In this document: piece after piece, positions 53,482 through 63,691 of the stretch
How positions within the stretch are numbered: position 1 is the first letter of the stretch
Layout of the letters: every line of letters starts with the position of its first letter
Source: Lumbricus terrestris
Lineage: Eukaryota; Annelida; Clitellata; Crassiclitellata; Lumbricidae
Direction of reading: 5' to 3'
NCBI GenBank assembly: GCA_949752735.1
Contig: OX457040.1
Span: 6,338,097-6,402,096, forward strand
DNA: 64,000 nucleotides
The notes under the pieces: model-generated
Database searches by the model: none
Told to the model about the DNA's origin: nothing
Seen by the model: the letters and a program-made list of their open reading frames with translations, nothing else
Position numbers and translations under genes: made by a program

Positions 53482-54109
53482 TTAACCCTTATAGAGTCAC
53501 GATTTTTCTCAACCGATTTTGGTCACCGGGGGGTAAAAAAATACCCCCACTGTGATTCGCATGATTCCTATGATAAGCTCCGATTTCCTATTATAAAACT
53601 AAAAGAATTTATTTATGGAAGGTTCGCAGAATGCACTGGAACCAAAGTAACATATGGAGCACTGCAGGAAATCATAATGGCGGACAAAATGGCGTCCAGA
53701 ATCTTAAATGGCTATAAGTGAAGTTATGTATGCAATGGAAACATGATTTCAGAGTCTAAATCAACATTTTCGTGGTCAAGGAATGCAATGAAACCAATGT
53801 CACATATGTGGCACTACACGAAAATCAAAATGGCGGACAAAATGGTGGCCAGAAAATTAAAATGGCTTTTAGTGAAGTCACTTGTGCAATGGAAACATGA
53901 TCTCAGGGTCCAAATCATCATTTTCGAGGTCAAGGAATGCGATGGAACCAATTCCACTTAGGCCTATATGGCACTGTAAGGAAACCACAATTGGGATAAA
54001 ATGGCGGCCAGATTCTTGAATTGACTATCAGTAAAATTCTGCATATAATGAAAATATGATTTAATAATTTCTTGGTCAAATAATTTCACGAAAGTCACAT
54101 TCTAATAAT
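53482..54109. repeat. 155-bp tandem repeat behind a lone TTAA-type end
   Basis: TTAACCCTTATAGAGTCACG followed by GGGGGGTAAAAAAATACCCC looks like the left terminus of a TTAA-target element with its subterminal hairpin, but I find no right end. Three diverged units of 153-159 bp follow. They are marked by ACAAAATGGCGTCCAG (53684), ACAAAATGGTGGCCAG (53837) and ATAAAATGGCGGCCAG (53996), and share AATGGAAACATGAT and GGTCAAGGAATGC. Confidence 0.65.
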
Positions 54110-54562
54110 GTGACCGTGCATGAGAAAACCCGGCCAAAGTCGGAAAATATTGAAACCGAGTAAATCGAGCGGAAAGGTCTACACCCAGTTCTCAACGAAA
54201 TGCACGCTACTGTGCGGAGACTCCTATTTAAATCTGTGCCATTCCTTCAATTTAATTTTCCAAGAAAAGCCGTTGACACCATTGGAAAGAGCAGAACATT
54301 TTAAGTTTAGAACATATTACTAAATTCTGATGAAAAATCTATTGACTTTTGTGTGGTTCATGTAATGGATGTAATTTGCAACTGGCGATTTCTCCCTAAA
54401 ACGATTTCTCAAGATGCTAAAAAATCATAAAAATTTCATTTCAAAAGATGCAAATATACGGTTTTCACCAATTTGATCAACTATATCTGTACTATTTAAA
54501 ACAAACTTAAACTCATTTTATGGAATTTTCACCTTTGGGAGGGTTTTCTCATGCACGGTCAC
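54110..54562. mobile_element. 453-bp element with 22-bp perfect TIRs
   Basis: The left end starts GTGACCGTGCATGAGAAAAC (54110-54131) and the right end 54541-54562 is its exact complement. No flanking duplication is evident. It interrupts or abuts the 155-bp repeat. The interior is AT-rich and non-coding. Confidence 0.75.
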
Positions 54563-54963
54563 CTATATGTAGCATTGAGCCCATTATGCAATGAAATTAT
54601 CATAATTATATAGTCGAAATTTTTAGTAGCCTATGATTACACTGCAGTTTAACTATTGATGGCATTATAATGTGCCATATTCATACTTCAATGTTTCATA
54701 ACTTGATCTATCAATAGTTTCAATGTTTCATGACTTGACAGATAAAGGGCATACAGTCTATTCAGGCCTTGTTGCTGTCAATGCAATTGCTTTCAAGTGT
54801 GCATGGCAAGATCGCACTTCGACAGCAGTAGGGCTTGATGCTATACTTGCTAACTTCGCGTGATTTTCTGTATACAATTTCATTTAGTCATCCTAATTTT
54901 ATGAAACCAAAACGGTTTCTATCATAATGTCCAGATACTGATTCTTTGTTCGTGGTTGATCTG
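54563..54963. other. Spacer without recognised feature
   Basis: A small direct repeat of TTTCATAACTTGA / TTTCATGACTTGA lies near 54698-54740. Nothing else. Confidence 0.4.
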
Positions 54964-55040
54964 GGAGCGCCTCTGAGTAGTTTCTTGAAGGGGCGCTATA
55001 TAAATGCTTTGAATGAATGAATGAATGAATGAATGAATGA
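54964..55040 (+). repeat. 3' tail hairpin with GAAT microsatellite
   Basis: GGGAGCGCCTCTGAGTAG, TTTCTTGAAGGGGCGCT, ATATAAATG then GAAT repeats: the tail of the LINE/SINE group, without recognisable body upstream. Confidence 0.75.
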
Positions 55041-55074
55041 AAAGGAGACATTTTAGCAGCAAGACACTCATGTG

Positions 55075-55100
55075 TATTATTATTATTATTATTATTATTA
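55075..55100. repeat. ATT microsatellite on the 3' side of the RT element
   Basis: About eight ATT units directly abutting the T22 run (the element's poly(A) in sense). The matching ATT run on the 5' side is at 57820-57898. Confidence 0.85.
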
Positions 55101-57819
55101 TTTTTTTTTTTTTTTTTTTTTTGCCCCGAGGTATTTAGGATCCCTCAGGGACTTCATTACTAACTATTGGTTAAAAACTAGTCCAGAATGACCCTACTCT
55201 TCGTTGTCTTGATCGTCGAAAGTGCCTCGGAATGCGATCGCGTTAAAACGTTGTATCGTTAAAGAAATACGTTGGTAGAGGAAAGAGGTCTCTCGTGGGT
55301 CCCCCGTAACCATGCTGAGTTTTTGTCCTAGGTCAGATAAAAAGACATGGCCTTCACTATTAATCGGACCCATGGTCTCGAAGGCAAGGGGCACAAAGTA
55401 GTGCGTTGTGGAGAGCTGATGGTATTTCTCATGCTTGCGGGCCGCTGCTCTTTCGGCCGCTGCTCCGACTGTCTGAGAGGTGTCTGACAAATAAGACGTG
55501 GCCATGGTGTCGGTCACCGTTGCGTCCCAGACTAGGCATCTGCCTACCCGCCATGGAACCAGGGTATGGCCGTCGGGTCTTTTGCCGTCAGATCTCAGCA
55601 AACCCGCTGGCTCCTTATTTGACGGAAAGCCCGCCCGGATCAAACCTCGATGGACCAAGTCATTCAGGGATGCATGTCTGGGGGGTCTGCCAGGTCCCAG
55701 GGCGCAGGAGAGTCCATGCAGTCCATCAGCGGCCACCGGGGCACCGCAAGGGCACTTGTGTGGTTCGCATAGACGGACGCCCAGCCGAAGACCGACTGCC
55801 ACTCTGACTGCCTCGTCATCCAACCTAAGACCACAGTTGGCAATGGGCAAAGCCAGTAACCAATCGCCAGCATGCGGGGCTGCAGTGGCCCCGAGGCGCG
55901 CCCTGTGTTCCGGATCAGGGAAGTTGGCCTGAAGAGCAGATATAATTTTGTCGAGCAAGGGCTTGTCCCAGGCCGACTGTCTGTGGGTGATGTCCTTTTC
56001 TGGGCATTGAACCGAGCTGATCTTCAGCCACTGGTCACGTGCCGCGTCCCAATGTGAATCAGAGGAGGTCATGTTGTTCAGCATGGTGGATTGGAGGCGA
56101 TCGGTGCCCGCGGCCGAAGCTAAAAAAGCGGGAAGTGCCAGCTGTGACACCGAACGAATCCCCAGTCCGCCCATCTTGATGGGGAGCGTAGCTTGGAGCC
56201 ATGCCTCCTCTGTTAGAGCCAGATTCAGAATTCTGCATAAGCCCGAGCGCAGAACCATGTCGTAACGTGCAAGCCCCGGGTGGTCCGCACAGGGGCAGCA
56301 TCGCAGGGTGTGGAGCAGCTTTGTGGCGCCGAGTGAATACCTGAGGATGGTTAAGGCATCATGCCTGGCAATGTCCCCCATTTTCTCGAGTGCTTTGCCG
56401 AGGTCTGCCGTGTGTGCCTCAATTGCCTCCTCTAGTGCTTCTAGGGTAGAGAGAGGTGCACCCAACAGCGATGCCTTCTGGGGACAGGTTTGCGTGAAAC
56501 GACCCAAGAGATGGTGATCTGCAGTCAGATCCTGAACGTGCGAGATGACCTCGCATTTGGATAGATTGAGTTGTAGACCCAGGGATTTGCATTTGAGTTC
56601 TAGAAGCGTCACATCCTCGGCCACAGTCTGCACTCTCCCACCCAAGGAGATGTCGTCCAAATATCCTAGCACGAGCGATGACGTCATCTCAGCTAGGATA
56701 GGTTGCAGGGGGAGACAGAAGAGCAGTGGACCAAGTGGGTCACCTTGTTGAGGACCAACCTGAGAGCTCAGAGAAAAAGTGCCATATTTGAGGTTTGAAG
56801 GTTCCGAGTAGGCCAGTGAGCAAAAAGGTCCCAGTTCAGGGATTATTGTGAAGACAGAGAGCAGCATCTGATCTCTGTAGAGGCTATTAAAGGCGTTTGA
56901 GAAGTCTAATTTTACGAGAATAGATTCATCGTCCATATTCTCCAAGAAACGCCTTGCGGCATGCGCCGCCGCCTCACAACCACCCGCCTCTCCCACTCCC
57001 ACCTGCCTTGGGGTCAAATACGATGCCACTCTTGTGGTCGCATATGCGTTCGCGCATTTGGCCGCTAGTCTGCGCCAGTAATAGCCGATGACTATTGGGC
57101 GCAAACCTCCTGAGCTTTTGCGTAAAGCGAATAAGGTGCCCCCGAAAAAGGTGGCCCGGATTTGGGGAGGGCAAGTTCCAGTCAGAAGGAGGTTGATTAG
57201 AGCCGTGATGGCCGATAGCAACACGGGCCCCGATTCGGCCTGACCCGTCAACTCGAGTATATGCTGGGGACGGATACCATCAGGCCCCCCCGAGGAGCCC
57301 GTCGGAAAAGTGCGAATGCGCGCGAGGACTTCCGCCTCCGTGACTTGGAGATGGTTTCCAGTCGGTGGAGTTGGCATTGGCGGGCGGTCAGTAGGTTGGG
57401 TAGGGTGTTTCAGGCGTAGTTCTTCTAAGGTGGACTCGCTGACTAGAACAGGCTTATCGTCCGAGCACAGGATCCTCGCCGCAGCTCTGATGCTGCCATC
57501 TTCGAGTTTTGCGGCAACCGCTGCAGCGATCGTTTGTGTTCGGTTAGGACCACCCCTCCCTCCCATGCATGGGCTCTCCTGCGGAGTGAAAAGTGCAGGG
57601 GTTTCGAGTGGCACCTTTGTGAAAAATTCATTAGTGCGAGCTTTGATTTTCGAAGTCATATTGTGTCGTCTGCCCCCTCTGGTTGGTTGGGTGAGGGTCA
57701 GGGCTCCAAATGACAATAGCTGTTGCCAAAGGAGAGGAGAGTTTGGTTCCTTCAAGATTCGGTTTATAATAGAAGTCAGTAGTCCACAAAGTCCATGTCT
57801 GGCTGCTTTGGGAATGTGC
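55101..57819 (-). mobile_element. Non-LTR retrotransposon with C-terminal endonuclease, in an ATT microsatellite
   Basis: In minus sense: a (TAA)n flank, the element from 57819, an uninterrupted frame, a stop at 55194, about 70 bp of 3' UTR, a 22-nt poly(A) (55122-55101) and again (TAA)n. The same trinucleotide on both sides suggests insertion within a TAA/ATT array. R4-clade elements such as Dong, which also carry a restriction-like endonuclease, are known for this behaviour. The body of about 2.7 kb is shorter than typical full-length relatives. The frame has no stop up to the 5' junction, so it is probably 5'-truncated. Confidence 0.85.
55194..57755 (-). CDS. Reverse transcriptase with CCHC and restriction-like endonuclease (non-LTR retrotransposon)
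   Basis: 853 codons counted from 57755, where the codon is TTG. The first in-frame ATG is at 57659 (residue 33) and the frame is open back to the element boundary near 57819, so the true start is probably lost. RT blocks: GGPDGIRPQH at 156-165; RPIVIGYYWRRLAAKC at 219-234; motif A VKLDFSNAFN with Asp284; PQQGDPLGP at 335-343; catalytic YLDD at 365-368. All catalytic aspartates are present. After the thumb, CPC...H...C at 668-684 is a CCHC knuckle. KRPD at 725-728, WDATV with Asp744 and RKHEKY at 773-778 match the PD...D...K pattern of the restriction-like endonuclease of R2-type elements. N-terminal zinc fingers and Myb are not present. The protein would nick DNA and copy its RNA at the target. 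The clade assignment is open. No stop or frameshift is seen, so the copy is young. Confidence 0.9.
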   Translation of the reverse strand: MKEPNSPLLWQQLLSFGALTLTQPTRGGRRHNMTSKIKARTNEFFTKVPLETPALFTPQESPCMGGRGGPNRTQTIAAAVAAKLEDGSIRAAARILCSDDKPVLVSESTLEELRLKHPTQPTDRPPMPTPPTGNHLQVTEAEVLARIRTFPTGSSGGPDGIRPQHILELTGQAESGPVLLSAITALINLLLTGTCPPQIRATFFGGTLFALRKSSGGLRPIVIGYYWRRLAAKCANAYATTRVASYLTPRQVGVGEAGGCEAAAHAARRFLENMDDESILVKLDFSNAFNSLYRDQMLLSVFTIIPELGPFCSLAYSEPSNLKYGTFSLSSQVGPQQGDPLGPLLFCLPLQPILAEMTSSLVLGYLDDISLGGRVQTVAEDVTLLELKCKSLGLQLNLSKCEVISHVQDLTADHHLLGRFTQTCPQKASLLGAPLSTLEALEEAIEAHTADLGKALEKMGDIARHDALTILRYSLGATKLLHTLRCCPCADHPGLARYDMVLRSGLCRILNLALTEEAWLQATLPIKMGGLGIRSVSQLALPAFLASAAGTDRLQSTMLNNMTSSDSHWDAARDQWLKISSVQCPEKDITHRQSAWDKPLLDKIISALQANFPDPEHRARLGATAAPHAGDWLLALPIANCGLRLDDEAVRVAVGLRLGVRLCEPHKCPCGAPVAADGLHGLSCALGPGRPPRHASLNDLVHRGLIRAGFPSNKEPAGLLRSDGKRPDGHTLVPWRVGRCLVWDATVTDTMATSYLSDTSQTVGAAAERAAARKHEKYHQLSTTHYFVPLAFETMGPINSEGHVFLSDLGQKLSMVTGDPRETSFLYQRISLTIQRFNAIAFRGTFDDQDNEE

Positions 57820-57898
<79 letters not shown>
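57820..57898. repeat. ATT microsatellite on the 5' side of the RT element
   Basis: About 26 ATT units ending in CC at 57899. Together with 55075-55100 it brackets the retrotransposon. Confidence 0.9.
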
Positions 57899-58429
57899 CC
57901 TATACCAAACTCATCAATTGATGGCAAACCGTCAATTGAAAATCCTCTTTCATTTTATCTATCCACCGCCGTGTCGACCTTAGATATTGATTCAAATTTC
58001 TCCTTCCTCCTGCCACAATTTTAAAAAGTAACATCTGGCTTCGGTAATGTTTACCAAAGTAAGGTTGTTTACAAGTTATTTTCATATTTTAAACTTTCCA
58101 CCTATTAGAAATTTTTGGTCAAAATCCGACCTGTTATTAAGTGTCTTTTACTTTTTCACGCTAAACTCCTCATGTCGTAAATTGCCAAATATCTCGAAAA
58201 CGAAGAATTATCATATGTATGGGAAACCTCGCTTACAATTTCTTGATTTATTGCCTATTTAGATATATCCAGTTTGGTTCACACATCGCTTTAATGACAG
58301 AGGGAAATTTAAACTAGTTTTCCGTAAGTTATTATTCGCTTCTTCTTAGACAACGTTCATAGCTTGCGCATGCGCAACAGCGCAGGTTACAGCTTAATAA
58401 GCAGACACGCTACTGGCCAACGGGAACCC
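57899..58429. other. Spacer without recognised feature
   Basis: No gene or clear repeat. Confidence 0.4.
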
Positions 58430-58500
58430 TGCCACTGGATGCACTCAGCCAGGGCCAATTCCAAGCCCCTAAAGGAGGAGGGTAGTCTGTTAGCGTATTT
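58430..58500 (+). repeat. R2 dispersed repeat
   Basis: GCCACTGGATGCACTCAGCC, AGGGCCAATTCCAAGCC and AAAGGAGGAGGGTAG, truncated at its 3' side. Confidence 0.65.
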
Positions 58501-58548
58501 CAATGGCAGACATTTACTCCAGGAATATGCTTAACGCATGCGTGCATA

Positions 58549-58607
58549 ATATTCATCATCATCATCATCATCATCATCGTCATCGTCGTTCGTCGTCGTC
58601 GTCGTCG

Positions 58608-58642
<35 letters not shown>

Positions 58643-58836
58643 GGCCTCGTCGTCGTCGCCGTCGTCGTCGTCTTTATCCTCGCCATCGTCGTCGTTGCCA
58701 TTATCATCATCACCATCGCCAACTAATCATCACCATGATCTGCATCTTCATCTCTTTCCTTAGCATCAAGAATAAGATCAAGATCGTCATCATCGACGTC
58801 GTCTTCATCATCATCGTCGTCGTCGTCATCTTCATC

Positions 58837-58892
<56 letters not shown>

Positions 58893-58903
58893 GGCCTCGT
58901 CGC

Positions 58904-58952
<49 letters not shown>

Positions 58953-59125
58953 TTTATCCTCGCCATCGTCGTCGTTGCCATTATCATCATCACCATCGCC
59001 AACTAATCATCACCATGATCTGCATCTTCATCTCTTTCCTTAGTATCAAGAATAAGATCAAGATCGTCATCATCGACGTCGTCTTCATCATCATCATCAT
59101 CATCGTCGTCGTCGTCATCATCATC
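58549..59125. repeat. ATC/GTC trinucleotide region with a 280-bp internal duplication
   Basis: Compound ATC and GTC runs. The block from TCTTTATCCTCGCCATCG through AACTAATCATCACC and GATCTGCATCTTCATC to AAGATCGTCATCATCGACG occurs at about 58641-58810 and again at 58921-59090, 280 bp apart, with very few differences. Serine- and histidine-rich frames are artefacts. Confidence 0.85.
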
Positions 59126-59252
59126 TTTTTCTCATTCTCCTCCCCTCCTCCTCCTTCTACTTCTCCTTCTCCTTCTCGTCCTCGCCATTGTTCTCCCTCT
59201 CCGTCCCCATCATCCTTATCATCATCATCTTCTTCTTCTTCTTCTTCTTCTT

Positions 59253-59283
<31 letters not shown>

Positions 59284-61640
59284 TCCTCCTTCTCCTTCCT
59301 TCCCCTCCTCCTCATCTTTCTCCTTCTCGCCCTCGTTCTTCTTCCTATCCCTCTTCCTCCCCTTTCCTACCCTCCCTCCCCTCCTCCTTCGCTCCTCGAT
59401 CCTGCCCTTTCCCTCTCCTTCCCCCTGCCGCTCCCCATTCCTCTTCCTTCTCTTTTCTTCTAGTTCTTCTCCTGCTCCTTCTTGTACTCCGTCTTCTCAT
59501 CTTTCTTCTCCTCCTTCTCCTTCTTCTTCTCTCCTCAATCTTTTCCCCCTCCTTCTCCTTGTCCTTCTGCTCCTTCTCCTCCTCCTTCTCCTTCTCACTC
59601 TTCTCTTCGTTCTCCTTCTCCTTCCCATACCTCTCCACCTTCTCCTTCTCCTCCTTCTCCTTGTTCTCCTCCTCCTTCTCCTCATCCCTCTTCTCTTCCT
59701 CCTTCTCCTCCTCTTGCTTCTCCTTCATCTTCTCCTCCTCCTTCTCCTTCTACTCCTCCTTCTCCTCCTTCTCCTCCTTCTCTTTATTATTCTCCTCCTT
59801 CTCCTTCTCCTTCTTCTTGTTCCCCTTGTTCTACTCTTTCTTCTTCTCCTTCTCCTCCTCCTTCTCCTTCTTCTTCTCCTTCTCCTTCCCATACCTCTCC
59901 ACCTTCTCCTCCTTCTCCTTGTTCTCCTCCTCCTCCTTTTCCTCATCCCTCTTCTCTTCCTCCTTCTCCTCCTCCTGCTTTTCCTTCATTTTCTCCTCCT
60001 CCTTCTCCTTCTCCTCCTACTCCTCCTTCTCCTCCTTCTCCTCCTTCTTTTTATTCTTCTCCTCCTTCTCCTTCTCCTTGTTCCCCTTGTTCTCCTCTTT
60101 CTTCTTCTCCTCCTTCTTCTCCTCCTCCCTCTCCTCCTCCTCCTTCTGCTTTTTCTCCTCCTTTCCTCCTCCCTCTCTTCCTTCTCCTCCTCCTTCTCCT
60201 CCTTCTCCTTCTTCTCCTCCTTGTCCTTGTCCTTCTCCTTCTCCTCCTTCTCCCCCTTCTCCTTGTTCTCCTCCTCCTTCTCGTCATCCCTCTTCTCTTC
60301 CTCCTTCTTCTCCTTCTGCTTATCCTTCATCTTCTCCTCCTTCTCCTTCTTCTGCTCCTCCTTCTCCTCCTCCTCATCCTTCTCCTCCTCCTTATTCTTC
60401 TCCTCCTCCTTCTCCTTGTTCCCTTTGTTGTCCTCTTTCTTCTTCTCCTTCTTCTCCTCCTCCTCCTCTCTCTCCTCCTCCTCCCTCTCCTACTTTTCCT
60501 CCTCTTTTTCCTCCTCCCTCTCCTCCTTCTCCTCCTCCTTCTCTTCTTTCTCCTTGTTCTCCTCCTTGATCTTCTCCTTCTTCTTCTCCTCCTTCTCCTC
60601 CTCCTTCTCCTCCTGCTCCTTCTTTTCCTTCTTCTTGTTCTCCTTCTTCTTCTTCTCCTCCTCCTCCTAACTCTCTTTCTTATTCTCCTGCTTCTCCTCC
60701 TTCTCCTCTTTCTTCTTGTTTTTATTCTTTTTCTCCCCCTCCTCCTTCTCTTCCTCCCTCTCCTCCTTCTCCTCCTCCATGTCCTACTCCCTTTCCTCCA
60801 TCTCCTCTTCATTCTGCTCCTCCTTCTTCTCCTTCTTCTTGTTCTCCTTCTTCTTCACCTCCTTCTCCTCCTCTTCCCTCTCCTCCTTCTCCTCCTCCTT
60901 CTTACTTTTCCCTCTCCTCCTCCTCCTCCTCCTTCTCCTCCTCCTCCTCTTCCTCCTCCTTCTTGTTCTCCTCCCCCTTCTGCTTCTTGTTCTCCTTCTT
61001 GATCTTCTCCTTCTCCTCCTTCTCCTCCTCCTTCTCCTCCTTCTCCTCCGTTTCCTTCTCCTTGTTCTCCTTCTTCTTCTCCTCCTCCTCCTTCTTACTC
61101 TCCTTCTTATTCTCCTCCTTCTCCTCCTTCTTCTTGTTTTTATTCTTTTTCTCCTCCTTCTCTTCCTTCCTTTCCTCCTTCTCCTCCTCCATGTCCTACT
61201 CTCTTTCCTCCATCTCCTCTTCATTCTGCTCCTCCTTCTCCTCCTTCTTCTTGTTCTCCTCCTTCTTCACCTCCTCCTCCTCTTCCCTCTCCTCCTTCTC
61301 CTCCTCCTTCTTACTTTTCCCTCTCCTCCTCCTCCTCCTCCATCTCCTCCTCCTCCTCTTCCTCCTCCTTCTTGTTCTCCTCCTTCTTCTCCTACTCCTT
61401 CTGCTACTTCTCCACCTCCTTCTTTTCCTTCTCCTCCTCCTTTTTCTATTCCTCCCTCTCCTCCTTCTCCTCCTTCTCCTTCACCTTATTCTCCTTCTTC
61501 TCCTCCTCCTCCGCCTTCTCCCTCTCCTCCTTCACCTCCTCCTTTTTCTCCTTCTTCTTCTCCTTCTTCCCCTCCTCCTTCTCCTCCTTCTTCTCCTCCT
61601 CCTTCTTCTCCTCTTCTTCCCCTTCTCGTTCCCTTCCCCT
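59126..61640. repeat. 2.5-kb polypyrimidine tract (CTT/CTC)
   Basis: The + strand is almost entirely C and T, with scattered single G or A. All three + frames stay open for hundreds of codons (Leu/Ser/Pro/Phe) and the minus frames give Arg/Lys/Glu runs. The longest, 551 and 506 codons, overlap each other and are not genes. Longer blocks recur: CCATGTCCTACTC with CATCTCCTCTTCATTCTG at 60777 and 61188, and a TCCTTCATCTTCTCCTCC-like block near 59719, 59980 and 60320. Confidence 0.95.
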
Positions 61641-61642
61641 TC

Positions 61643-61680
61643 TACATCTACATCTACATCATCATCACCAGCAGCAGCAT

Positions 61681-61760
<80 letters not shown>

Positions 61761-61780
61761 ACAACAACAACAACAACAAC
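61643..61780. repeat. ATC microsatellite ending in AAC units
   Basis: CTACAT units, then AGC and about 25 ATC units, then AAC units. Confidence 0.9.
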
Positions 61781-62084
61781 TACATTATCTCCTTCGTGCC
61801 AGGTCGTGGTGAAAACTTGTCGTCAAATACTTTGGATATGATCAGGGCACATTACTTCAAAACTTACCAATTTATTATTCCAAAAGCTCTTCCAAAATAA
61901 AGGCAGTTTAATATAGAATCCAATGAGATAGTACAAACAAAACCATGTCATTTCGCAAGCGTGCAACTCTTGCACTGATGCCTTTCTGACTAATGGTCGT
62001 TTTGTTCCATTGATAACCACATCCCGGTTTTACACTAGGTTTCAGCTCGTCCTCCTCCCTTCATGGTCTATGCTCGAGACATAC
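61781..62084. other. Spacer without recognised feature
   Basis: Nothing recognised. Confidence 0.35.
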
Positions 62085-62370
62085 AGGCATGCAGACAGGC
62101 AGACGAACAAACATGCAGGTGTATAGATGGACAAACATAAGGAAGACGGAAAGACATTTAGACTGACAGATAGACAGACGTACAGACGGTGAGATCAACA
62201 ACCACAGGCGGGCAGATCTTCATACTGATAGACGGCCAAGCAGATAGCCAGAAGCACATACAAACATACATGCCCACGGCCAAATGTACGAACATATATT
62301 CAGACATACGTAGGCCTACAGTCGTGAAACCGGACTGTCATCGATACAGAGCGAAAGGCATTCAGATGCA
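62085..62370. repeat. Cryptic ACAG/ACAT-type simple repeat
   Basis: Degenerate tetranucleotide sequence (CAGACAGGCAGACG, AGACAGACGTACAGACGG, ACATACAAACATACATG) with purine-rich + strand. The 65-codon frame inside is incidental. Confidence 0.6.
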
Positions 62371-63107
62371 CAAAGGCACAAACTAAGAGGCAGACCAGAG
62401 ACAAAGTCATAATGACGCTCATAATTATATACAGATCGTTTATATGGGCTGTGAGCTTCTTGGCTAACAGTGCGTATTATCGCAGTTGCTCGCTAATGAC
62501 GACTCGCTAATGACGCTTGGCTTCCAGCTGACTGGCGTCATTGGTTTGTTTGAATCACATAAACAGAGAAGAGAAGCTCTGTTGTGGTCGCGCTGAAAGG
62601 TACTTCACAGAACTTCAAGAAGCCAGACCACGAAACGTCACCGCTCTCTAAGCAATTTGACCCCCAGCAGGCGGCTCACTTGGGAGAATGGCGACTGGCG
62701 ATGCCTGCAGTGTATGGAGTCTTGCAACAATAGGCCTATGTAGGCCTACTAGTATGTATGATAATAATCCGATGTACTAAATGATACGATTCCAATGCTG
62801 AAATCAACGATTACGTTGCCCAGCAGCATCACCGCGCAAGAGAGGACTTCTTTTAATGACACCAAGCAATACATGTAATCTGTTTATAAGTAACATTACT
62901 TAAATATTATTTTCGTTATAAATAGACAATCGTTTGCTACGGTATTCTTTTTTGCGCATCTGTGCCACTCGCTATTTTCACCACAGGTCTTCCACTCAAA
63001 ACTGAAAACAGTGCTTTTTCAAAAATCCGATCCTTATTCCTCCTTTTCTCTTCACAAGCCTCGTAATTTTACCGCTAAATGTCATCGAACTTAGCCGTCC
63101 CGTCACG
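62371..63107. other. Spacer without gene
   Basis: TAGGCCTATGTAGGCCTA at 62731-62748 doubles the octamer that is common in this window. No gene. Confidence 0.4.
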
Positions 63108-63250
63108 TCTGTCTACCTGCTGGACTCCCCGGATCTTGGCCCGATGCCTATCGATTTTGGTTTGAATATTGCTTGCGAGTAAGCTAGTTCCCGCGACACC
63201 GTTTCTGTGGGCGCTGCATAAGTTTCGAGATATCGATTACGATTAATTAC
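63108..63250 (+). repeat. R6 dispersed repeat, copy 2
   Basis: Collinear with 13058-13200: TGGACTCCCCGGATCTTGG, GATGCCTATCGATTTTGG, GTAAGCTAGTTCCCGCGAC, TTCTGTGGGCGCTG, TTTCGAGATATCGATTACG. Confidence 0.7.
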
Positions 63251-63449
63251 TAAAACGATCTGCCGATACTTTTACAATCAAAAATTTTCTCTTAGATCTT
63301 ATGGTAGCATATCTAACAGTCACAGAGTTTGATCTAGTCACCTTTTCTATGGAAACTAAGGGTTCTGAAGAGAACCAGCAAGCTTCTGGCGACTATATCG
63401 ACAAGGCACGTAGACTCGAGCAATCAAGAGTTTGGGCCAAGATGACGTT

Positions 63450-63450
63450 G

Positions 63451-63524
<74 letters not shown>

Positions 63525-63567
63525 GTCATCGCCATCGTCATCATCATCATCATCATCGTCATCATAA
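63450..63567. repeat. ATC microsatellite
   Basis: About 38 ATC units with a few GTC and CCATCG interruptions near the right end. Poly-Ser, poly-Met and poly-Asp frames are artefacts. Confidence 0.9.
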
Positions 63568-63586
63568 TCATCATATAAGGTGTAGG

Positions 63587-63691
63587 GGCCCTTTGTTATG
63601 GAATGGTTTGCCACAAGGCCTTAAAGCTCCTCCTAATATTAACCTGTTTAAAATAAACCTACGTAAATGGCTAATAGAGGCCCATAACTGA
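63587..63691 (+). pseudogene. LINE ORF2 C-terminus
   Basis: The frame from 63587 reads GPLLWNGLPQGLKAPPNINL and FKINLRKWLIEAHN, then a stop at 63689-63691. This is the terminal GPxxWNxLPxxLK...FKxxLKxWL block of a non-LTR retrotransposon. The sequence upstream is replaced by the ATC microsatellite, so only this last piece survives. Confidence 0.7.

Noticed and set aside
57657..57755. TTG at 57755 as the true start of the RT protein
   Set aside because: TTG initiation is not expected in an animal; the frame is open upstream to the element junction, so the start is more likely lost by truncation, or is the ATG at 57659.
57310..57921. 203-codon + frame and other + frames at 55406-55932
   Set aside because: Antisense to the RT frame, which has clear domain motifs. 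The 203-codon frame ends in poly-Leu from the ATT array.
59015..61900. Very long overlapping frames (551, 506, 394, 336 codons) on the + strand and Arg/Glu-rich frames on the - strand
   Set aside because: They lie in a CTT/CTC polypyrimidine tract that lacks stops in all frames. Composition explains them.
63301..63614. Poly-Ser, poly-Met and poly-Asp frames
   Set aside because: ATC microsatellite in different frames.
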